From NCBI GenBank assembly GCA_928212115.1, contig CAKMRJ010002223.1:304416782-304480781 (forward strand): a stretch of 64,000 nucleotides of DNA, read 5' to 3'. Numbering within the stretch: position 1 is the first letter of the stretch; each line of letters starts with the position of its first letter. Below the pieces are notes generated by a model that made no database searches, was not told where the DNA came from, and saw nothing but the letters and a program-made list of their open reading frames with translations. Source of the stretch: Lactuca virosa (taxonomy: Eukaryota; Streptophyta; Magnoliopsida; Asterales; Asteraceae). Made by a program: the position numbers and the translations under genes. Below, piece after piece: positions 56,138-64,000 of the stretch.

Positions 56138-57345
56138 ATTGTTTATAGTGAAATCAGTATATCAACCGATAAAAGATATACAACTATGAATACAATGGGG
56201 CTTAAGTGCTCTGGATAATAATATATTTTAAGAATATAACAATAAGTTATAAAAATATACCTACTTGCTTATACATGTATACATACTAGAACAAGTATCA
56301 CAAGAAGAACAGAACAGAAGTATTTAAAGGTTGAATACTGCAGTCAAACCTAGGCAGTTATGTAATCGTATCTGGGGTCAATATAGCTTGATAAACTATA
56401 TTCATTTGAGATGCGACCGACATGTTCTTGGGAGTGATGTGGTGTTGCAACGGTGTTAAAACTTACCTAACTCAATACAAGAGATTCTAGACCAGAACAT
56501 GAAAGTTAGAATACTATAGGAGTATTCTATGACACTATAACGCGATAACAAGTTTGAAACATAACAAGTACATGACATGAAAATACTATAGGAGTATTTT
56601 AGGCACTATAAAAAGAACTTATGTGATAACTTAAAAGACCCTTACGGATAGGTCTATAATCTTGCAAGGTATACTCCAGAGGTTTGATATAATTGAGATT
56701 TTATAGACTTAGAATTTGTGATCTACGCTTCACTACCTGTTCCTTGTTTGGTTGTGATTTTGGAGTAGGATCACTTATTCGAAGGTCTATCTAATCTGGA
56801 ATTATATGCAACTTGTATACATTGTACAATTATAGAAGGACTCTGTAAGGATCACCCCATAAAGTTACCTTAAATCTCATAGATTCTCTAGTCACGTCCA
56901 TTCTCGCACGACAAACCCAGATATATGTAACCACTTCCTCATAGTAGTCAGCAGAAGAGTCAAAGAGGAACAAGAACAAGTTCAAGAGAAGTTTTCAAGG
57001 AGGGATCAGCCGAAGTAACCACAACGTCATATGCGTCACACTAATAAATAATAATCTTGGTTAACTTAATGAGTTAGGGGAAACACTACTCACCCTATGT
57101 GTTAGGAATATTTTCTTTACATGCAACTGGTAACAGTTATTCAGGTCACAGATATTCATTCGAGGACAACAATTTCTGATTTATAAAGTTTATTCGGTAT
57201 AGACACTATTATGAATTGTTTCCAGAACCCTGTGGAAGTCAGGATCAGATACACTCAGAACTAGGATAACCTTGTCTTTCAGCTTTCGGCTTATATCCAC
57301 TGCTATAGACTTATCCCATCTCATCTTTGTATTCTTTTAGCAAAG
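56138..57345 (+). other. Leader of G
   Basis: 1.2 kb, non-coding; 'atactataggagtatt' occurs twice (56511 and 56583) and long hairpin 4 lies within. Confidence 0.7.
56669..56820 (+). repeat. Long hairpin 4 of G (leader)
   Basis: Arms from GTATAC (56669) to TTTGTGATCTACGC and from GAGTAGGATCAC to GTATAC (56820); apex TGTTCCTTGTTTGGTTGTG. Confidence 0.8.
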
Positions 57346-58562
57346 ATGCCTCCTCGCTGATCGAACAGACGCGCTACTCCGATAACTCCAACTCAAACAC
57401 CACTATGCCCGCCACCACAGTTCGACCTAGCTGCTTTTCAAGCAGCAGTAACAGTAGCAACGGCAGCCGCTCTAACCCAAATTCGCGCAAGTGGTATCAG
57501 TGGATCTGGTAGCGGTGCTCACCTAACCAACCGTGAAGATACCCACGAACACCCAAGGGAATGTTCGTATAAGGACTTCATGAACTGCAAACCCAAATCC
57601 TTCAATGGAGATGGAGGAGTCATTGCCCTGATGCAATGGTTCGAGAAAACAGATTCGGTCTTCGAAATCTGTTCATTCCCAGAAGGGAGCAAAGTCAAGT
57701 TTGCTGCCTGCACCTTCTCCGGCAGAGCCTTAACATGGTGGAATGGCCATGTTAAGTCGCTGACTTTATCAGTGGCTAACTCTATGGGCTGGGAAAACAT
57801 GAAGGAAATGATGATGGGAGAGTACTGCCCAACGGGCGAAGTACAAAAGCTGGAACAAGAACTATGGGAGCTAAAGATGGTCGACTCAGACATAGTGGCC
57901 TACACTGACAGGTTTAGCGACCTGGCAGCACTGTGCCCCGAGATGGTTACCCAAAGAGCAAGAAGATAGAAAGATACATCTAGGGTCTAACTGCCCCGAC
58001 CCAAGGTGATGTGTTGTCTTCTAACCCAGCCACTTTCGATAGTGCCAAAAGCCTAGCCCATCGAATCATCGACCATGAAGTCCGCCATGGCGTAGAAGTC
58101 CCAGTTCCCGAGCCATCAAAGGGAGAGGACTATGATCGGAAGTCGGGGAACAAGAGGAAGAAGAAGCGAACAACACAAGAACCCCTGCAAGAACAACAAG
58201 CAAGTACTGTGTACACCGCTACAACGCATGCTGCTCCAACACCTGCCAGTCGATATGATGGAACCCTTCCGAAGTGTGGAAAGTGCAACTATCACCACAC
58301 TGGAGTATGCCGGGTGATGCAGTGTCTGAACTACCATAGAAGGGGACACACAGTCCGTTTCTGAAGAACACTGGCTCAACCGATCTCCCAAGTCCCCGAA
58401 GTTGAAGAAAACCAAGCCTGCTATGGCTGTGGTGAAGCTGGACACTATCAGAGGGACTGCCCGATAACAAAGAACTCAGGAGCTGATGGACGCATTCTGA
58501 TGATCACCGCAGGAGAATCAACCCCAGAGTCGTCAGCGAGCAGTGGTACGTTTTCGAAATAG
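57346..58562 (+). pseudogene. G gag, broken, ending at the protease start
   Basis: ATG 57346; fifth codon TGA where CGA (Arg) is likely. Core domain: DFMNCKPKSFNGDGGVIALM, FSGRALTWWNGHVKSL, EYCPTGEVQKLEQELWELKM. A lost base near 57950 and a TAG for Trp follow; then 58011-58364 with GDVLSSNPATFDSAK and a first cysteine-rich segment CGKCNYHHTGVC, a TGA for Cys, and the knuckle CYGCGEAGHYQRDC. The frame ends SSGTFSK* at 58562: SGTF is where protease begins in D (TGTFPVNN). Homologous to D gag. Confidence 0.85.
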
Positions 58563-58710
58563 TAATTACTTTAAAAATTAATTTATATTTATATATAAGA
58601 TTAAAACTCGGGGATAAACACTTAAAAGTAATTATAATAACTAACATAGTGAAATAGATCACAATATTCAAGAGAACTAAAAGGTCCATTCAGAGAAGCT
58701 ATGATGGCTT

Positions 58711-58866
58711 AACATATATATCAGGGTTGTGCATAACTAGGATGTTGCAGACTTAGAGTGAGTGATTCCGCCTTAATTTATGTTCCTTGTTTGGTTGTGG
58801 ATTTAAGGCAGAGTTACTCAGTCGACTGTCTTATTCATCTTAATTATTCATAACTTGTATATGATA
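58711..58866 (+). repeat. Long hairpin 5 of G
   Basis: Inner arms GAGTGAGTGATTCCGCC and GGCAGAGTTACTCAGTC, then CCTTAA/TTAAGG nearer the apex; apex TGTTCCTTGTTTGGTTGTG. Confidence 0.8.
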
Positions 58867-59020
58867 AGCGATCGTAGTGGTACCAAAGAGGATCTTAGTT
58901 TAAAGTATCAAAACTAGTTATAAAAAACACTTTCATTGTATGTACACACTTATCGCGGTACGATACGTAGAAGTGTTAACATCAAGGGGAAAACAGAAAG
59001 CACTAGAACATTGACAAAGA

Positions 59021-59250
59021 GTACATTGTTGAACACACTAGGGGTACATTGTCGAACACACTAGGAGTACATTGTCGAACACATTAGGGGTATATTGTCG
59101 GACACACTAGGATTACATTGTCGAACACACTAGGGGTACATTGTCGAACACACTAGGAGTACATTGTCGAACACACTAGGGGTACATTGTTGGACACACT
59201 AGGAGTATATTGTCGAACACACTAGGGGTACATCATCGTATAACAGACGT
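59021..59250 (+). repeat. 23-bp tandem array in G
   Basis: About ten units of GTACATTGTCGAACACACTA plus three bases, starting at 59021, 59044, 59067, 59090 and so on. Confidence 0.92.
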
Positions 59251-59583
59251 TTCTTTCAAATCGGCCAAAACTTTTTTCAGTAAAGAGTCTGTTACTATCA
59301 TTCGCCATGAATTGGCGTGGTCCTCACCATACTAAGTTCATATGTTTCTATCGCCTCAAACGTCAAGTTCACGAAACCTTCGTCATTCGTATCTATAGTT
59401 CGATCTAAACCTCAATTTTGTCTTTCGTATTCTAAACCCCGAAGTACTCGTGCGAAGAGTACTTTGTCCTCCGAAGCCTTGCCGTCGTAAGTTCCGTAGA
59501 CTTTTCCGAAATACCACTCGTCCAGTAGACCAAGTTCGAGCACAGAGGCTAAGGACGAATACAACCCACCTATCACTATTCAA

Positions 59584-59736
59584 TGTATACGCGAGAGTGG
59601 TATATGATTATGATTACGCAGATCTAGTATGTGTGTTTCCGCTCTATCTCCTGTTCCTTGTTTGGTTGTGAACCTGGGGCAGAGTCGCACATCCGACCGT
59701 CTTACTAATCCTAATTGTATACGACTTGTATACACT
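59584..59736 (+). repeat. Long hairpin 6 of G
   Basis: Arms from TGTATACGC to TATGTGTGTTTCCGCT and from GGCAGAGTCGCACATCC to CTTGTATACA; apex TGTTCCTTGTTTGGTTGTG. Confidence 0.8.
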
Positions 59737-61580
59737 AGATAACGATAGATGGACCAAGTACGAATCCTATCATGAACACTAGGGCAAAGTTTCCAGGTCT
59801 ACGAGAGGGTATTCATCAAATCAGAGGAGCGCAACCGTAGTAGTACTGCTAAGAAAGCTAATTTCGGGACGAAATTCCATCTAACGGGGGGATGATGTGA
59901 CAACCCGAAAATTTTTTGCTTGCAAAGCTCAGTCAGTCAACTCAACTGAGTCTCAGACTCAATGGTAATGAGTTCTAGCCTTGTTAAAGGTCATTCTAAG
60001 GAGTTTTTAGCCTAGTACACTTAAGGAATAAGTGTTAGGAAGTACCTGCTAAAGCCACGGTACAACAAATCAAGCCTTAACCTCATCCTAAGGAGTTCAA
60101 GGCCACAATGTCCATGAGTTTACACCCTGGCCGTAAACTCATAGAGTTTACACCCTGGCCATAAACTCATATAGTTTACACCCTGGCCGTAAACTCATAG
60201 AGTTTACACCTTGGCCGTAAACTCTAGTCCATATATATGGCTTTTGGTCATTTCTAGCCATTTCTTACATTCCAACCTCAAGAACACTTCCAAATCCTCT
60301 CAAGTATCATCGAATTTTCACCCTAGATCTTCAAAAGTTGTAAGTGTTCTTCCTTTAGTTTGATGTTAATCCTTCTTAGCTAGATTCATCTAATGATTTC
60401 ATCCATGGAAATCATCTTTTCTTAGATCTTCAAGAAACACCAAGAACACACACTAGTGTTCTTGGACCTTAATCACCATTTCAAGCCTCTATATCCTAAG
60501 TAATCACTCCTTAACTTGTTATCTAGTTGGAACACCTGATTAGAGCCTTGAATCATCATCAAACTCATCATCAAAGAGAGTTTACGGCCATGAGTTTACA
60601 CCCTGGCCGTAAACCCTTGAAAGTGTAGTGTTTTGAGGCTTAAACACTTCTAGGCCCTAGTTAACCTTTGGAACACTAGAACCATTGAAACTCCTTGCCT
60701 TTAAGACCCAAGATAAGACCATTTGGAGAGTTTACAGCCATGGAGTTTATGGTCTGGCCGTAAACACCTCAAAACCCTCCAAAACATGCGTTATGCTCAT
60801 CCTTGGGAAGAGCAATGATCCCTCAAGTTTCCCTAGCATTCAAACACACTCTTATGCATATTTCCATGAGTTTACGGCCATGAGTCTACACCCTGGCCGT
60901 AAACACCTTTTCTTGGCCTTAAACATCTCTTAGTTGAATCGCATGTGATTCCAACACTTGGTCAAAGTGTTTCCTAGTCCCGTGAGGTGTTTCCTTGCAT
61001 TTGGTTGCTTCAAAACATTATATTTATGTCAATATATTCCATTATATGTCATTTAGGATTTGTTAAGTCTCGGGACTTCATTCGTGGAACTTCTCATCCT
61101 TACGCGCACGTTCGTTTGAATCACCCACATCAGGTGAGTTCATACCCTGTAATGAATCTTTTAGCTGTTTTAAATGATTTTAGGGGGGGAACACAAGTTG
61201 AACACAATGATAATTTTGTAAATGTTTGTTATAAACATCTTTAAAAAGATTGCTTATGTCTTTATAAGTGATCAAAACATTTCAAAGGCTCATTTCAAGT
61301 TATGTTACTTTATAGTTTAACAAAACTCCGTTTTTAAAGTACAAGCATAACTTAGTAGTAAAATGAGTCTTTTCTATAACAGTACAAGTAAAACCCTAGT
61401 AAACTATAAGGGGTATAGTTTACAGATTCAGTTCATACTAGATACAATACACGATAATATAAAGAGAACACACAATAAAGAGAAACAGGGAGGAACATAG
61501 TATAACAAGTACAGAGGGGAACACACTATAACAAGTACAGAGAGGAACACACTATACTAAGTACCTGGAAAAACACGTTA

Positions 61581-61900
61581 ATATATCTTTCCGGGTTTGA
61601 GTTGACACTGGTACGATTTCACGTACCCGGACTAGCAGGCACGAGGTGATAAACTTAATAATATATCTTTTCGTGTTTGCATTGACACTGGTACGATTTC
61701 ACGTACTAGGACTAGCAGGCACGAGGTGATAAACTTAATAATATATCTTTCTGGGTTTGCGTTGACACTGGTACGATTTCAAGTACCAGGACTAGCAGGC
61801 ACGAGGTGATAAACTTAATAATATATCTTTCCGGGTTTGAGTTGACACTGGTACGATTTCACGTACCAGGACTAGCAGGAACGAGGTGATAAACTTAATA
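61581..61900 (+). repeat. 80-bp tandem array, four units, 3' LTR of G
   Basis: Same unit as 42701-43100, one unit fewer, with different point changes inside the hairpin arms. Confidence 0.95.
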
Positions 61901-62038
61901 ATAGTTATACCCAACCTAAGTTATTTAAAAAGGGTACATCTGTAAAGTACCCGGCGATAATAAACAAGATACATAACTTAGTCGTAACATGAACATTCAG
62001 TAGAAGGGGACCTATAATGCTAACCTTATGATTCTTTA

Positions 62039-62196
62039 ATGTATACATAAAGGGATATATGTTAATAGGATCCGATAGGTAATAGGATGTGTGCTTTCCG
62101 CTTCATTTCTTGTTCCTTGTTTGGTTGTGGGCTTAGAGCGGATTCACCCAGCCTATTATCCATTCGATCTTAGTTATATATATTCCGTATACATTA
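62039..62196 (+). repeat. Long hairpin 1 of G (3' LTR copy)
   Basis: Counterpart of 43239-43396; apex TGTTCCTTGTTTGGTTGTG. Confidence 0.8.
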
Positions 62197-62388
62197 AGTC
62201 ATCATAAGGGGTACCGGGTATGGGTCAGGACATAAGACAGTAATTCAATGCACAGTTTTCTAGTACAAAACATACTTTTCAAATAGAACTTTTGGTATAC
62301 AAAACTAGAAACTTACCAGTAAAGGGTTTAATCCATTTTATTAAATCAGTGTAACTTTAAGGACCTTAAGTGGGCAATCCTATAATAC

Positions 62389-62552
62389 CTTAGTTTATAC
62401 ATCAAGGTTATATATAATTAATATCAGATAGGTAGTTGGATGTATGCTTTCCCCCTCATTCCTTGTTCCTTGTTTGGTTGTGGGCTTAGGGCAGATTCAC
62501 CCAATTAACTATCTGTTCAATATTAGATTATATATAGCTAGTATAAACTAAG
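62389..62552 (+). repeat. Long hairpin 2 of G (3' LTR copy), intact
   Basis: Outer arms CTTAGTTTATAC and GTATAAACTAAG; this is the arrangement that H interrupts in the 5' LTR. Confidence 0.82.
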
Positions 62553-62658
62553 TGATTATAGAAGGAATCACTGTGGTTACTATTTTATTATAAGAAATAA
62601 GGGTTTTCTTAAAGAATATTTTCATCAAATATAAAGGAACTATTACAGTTAAATCCGT

Positions 62659-62832
62659 GAGTACCAAGGGAATACACCAGGGTTATATACAATAAGGATC
62701 TAAAAACCATAGGGATGTGTGTCATCTGCCTCATTCCCTGTTCGTTGATTGGTTGTGGGATTAGGGCAGATACACACAATCGATTGTTTGTTTACTCTGA
62801 GTTTTATATAACTTGTATCCATTTAGTACTCA
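62659..62832 (+). repeat. Long hairpin 3 of G (3' LTR copy), complete apex
   Basis: Arms from GAGTACC to TGTGTGTCATCTGCC and from GGCAGATACACACA to TAGTACTC; apex TGTTCGTTGATTGGTTGTG (two changes). Confidence 0.8.
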
Positions 62833-63282
62833 TAGAAAGGATTGTAGAGTCAATTTTTTTTAATTATCTTTCATCAAAGCAGGAAATATTGGATTTTCTG
62901 GAGGAACATGCGAACTTTTCTAAACAAAACTTACAATTTACTACAACTTACTAAGCTTTTTACAACTTACTTACATCACTAAAATCTTATGAACTCACCA
63001 GCTTAATTGCTGATCAACTCTTTCAAAATAACTTGTATTCTCAGGTAACTAGTAGACAGGTACTCACACTGGGAATTCAGAAGATGGAGCAGTATAGCTC
63101 CAAGTCTTGTTTTGTTATTTGCTTATGTATTCTATGTTTTGTGAACACATACTTTGTAAACACTTTCTTTCTAATGAAATGGTTGTTTATTACTTTGATT
63201 AATATGATGCATGTCTTGTGATACTAAACACGACGTCCTCCACCTCAGAACGTTTCCGCCGTTCCGGGTTTGGGGTGTGACA

Positions 63283-64000
63283 TGTTCACATGTATATGTG
63301 AGTCAAGTGAAGGACTAAGGGATCGAGTACACATTCTGGTGCACTGATCAAGTCCACCATAAAAGATCGATAAGACTATTCATCATGATTTACTAAAGCC
63401 TAGTAAATATGGTTACACTTACAAGTTTAAGAACAATTCTGAAACATTGGAAAAGTTTCGATGTATGGATGAACGAATGAGAAGAATCAAATTTGGCAGA
63501 AAGATAAAAGTTTCTCAAATCTGAAAAGATGGGAGAGTACTTTAGTATCAGGTTTTGTGATCATCTTAATGATTTAGAAATCATATCACAATTAGTCCTT
63601 TAAGGAAATCTTAGTGCATTCTTATGGCTAAGAAGAGGAGTTATGAATTGTTGAAGTGGTTAAATCAAGAAGATGATTCATACTTCGTTCCAAAACAAAT
63701 CTTAGAATCATAGTCCAAGATTGTAACTTGAGTGACACATCTTAAAGAAGGTTAATAACACTTGTCAAATGTAAGAGTAAAAGTTTTCTATTCTTGTACA
63801 TTTGAAGTTGGTAAGTTGTGTTGTTTTGGATAAAACAAGGACCAACTAAGGACAATTTTGTGAATTACTTGTCTTGATTAGAATCCACACTATCTCTTGA
63901 ATATTTGACAACAAAGTCTTATAGGTCAAGAAGACAGTGGGAGTCTTAAAGATCCTGAAAGAATATCAAGATCTAATCAAGAATAAAAACCTGTAGTTTG
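63283..64000 (+). mobile_element. Element F, right part (continues past window)
   Basis: Resumes the F internal sequence after G. Reverse-complement A about 1110 to 410 runs through it colinearly. No coding recognised. Confidence 0.8.

Larger units (their letters stand above)
58563..59895 (+). other. Non-coding 3' internal region of G in place of pol
   Basis: 1.3 kb with no pol trace. It holds long hairpins 5 and 6, a 23-bp tandem array and the PPT region (59882-59895, AACGGGGGGATGAT). Confidence 0.75.
41008..63282 (+). mobile_element. Element G: gag-only Ty3/gypsy-type retrotransposon (TR-GAG-like) with 3.4-kb LTRs
   Basis: The outer span is 22.3 kb; without nested H it is about 10.6 kb. 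5' LTR = 41008-43730 plus 55388-56122; internal 56123-59895; 3' LTR 59896-63282. Termini TGTGACAAC and GGGGTGTGACA, 5-bp TSD in F with one mismatch, PBS and PPT present. The internal region codes only for a broken gag and ends where protease would begin. Gag-only LTR elements are known in plants as TR-GAG; I place G there by structure. D-type elements are the likely enzyme source. Confidence 0.88.
59896..63282 (+). repeat. 3' LTR of G
   Basis: 3387 bp, TGTGACAACCCG to GGGGTGTGACA; uninterrupted copy of the 5' LTR. It has four rather than five 80-bp units (61581-61900), the GTTTACGGCC repeats (60116-60905) and three long hairpins. Confidence 0.93.

Overview
This is a plant nuclear window made entirely of retrotransposons. 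I see no host protein gene, tRNA or rRNA. The Ty1/copia and Ty3/gypsy families, the initiator-Met primer sites, and LTRs packed with the near-palindrome CTCG(N)CGAG suggest Asteraceae, probably a lettuce-like (Lactuca) genome. The species call is inference from remembered repeat style, not from a gene. Elements are lettered A to I from left to right; the boundaries come from TG...CA termini, primer-binding sites (PBS), polypurine tracts (PPT), LTR pairs and target-site duplications (TSD).

Left half. A (1-4691, minus) is a gag-only copia element running off the left edge. It sits in B, a gypsy array ordered internal 3' end, LTR (6403-8400), internal, LTR (25895-27903), so one LTR is shared by two units. 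B's internal region is split by C (8904-21670, minus), a 12.8-kb Sirevirus-like copia element with gag, pol and a long extra ORF after pol. B abuts D (27904-32780, minus), a decayed gypsy element with gag, protease, RT and RNase H remnants.

Right half, a chain of insertions. E (32781-37465, minus; autonomous-type copia) lies in the LTR of D. F (37466-41007 and 63283-64000, plus; gag-only copia, sister of A) lies in the pol of E. G (41008-63282, plus; gag-only gypsy with 3.4-kb LTRs) lies in F. H (43731-55382, plus; chromovirus-like gypsy with almost complete gag-pol) lies in the 5' LTR of G. I (51144-54264, minus; solo LTR) lies in the 3' LTR of H. From D to I this is six nested levels, four of them bracketed by visible junctions or TSDs.

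Three likely partnerships appear: E could supply enzymes for A and F (related LTRs), D-type elements for G (homologous gag, same LTR end and PBS), and H-type elements for B (related LTR layout and leader hairpin).

The most interesting material is non-coding. G carries six distinct long hairpins (nine copies counting both LTRs) with diverged, still-pairing arms around an almost invariant 19-nt apical sequence. The leaders of H and B carry a 21-nt hairpin with a GGGCCC loop laid out like the HIV-1 dimerisation site. CTCG(N)CGAG clusters occur in both gypsy and copia elements. H has an intron-like 65-nt insertion exactly at the gag-protease junction.
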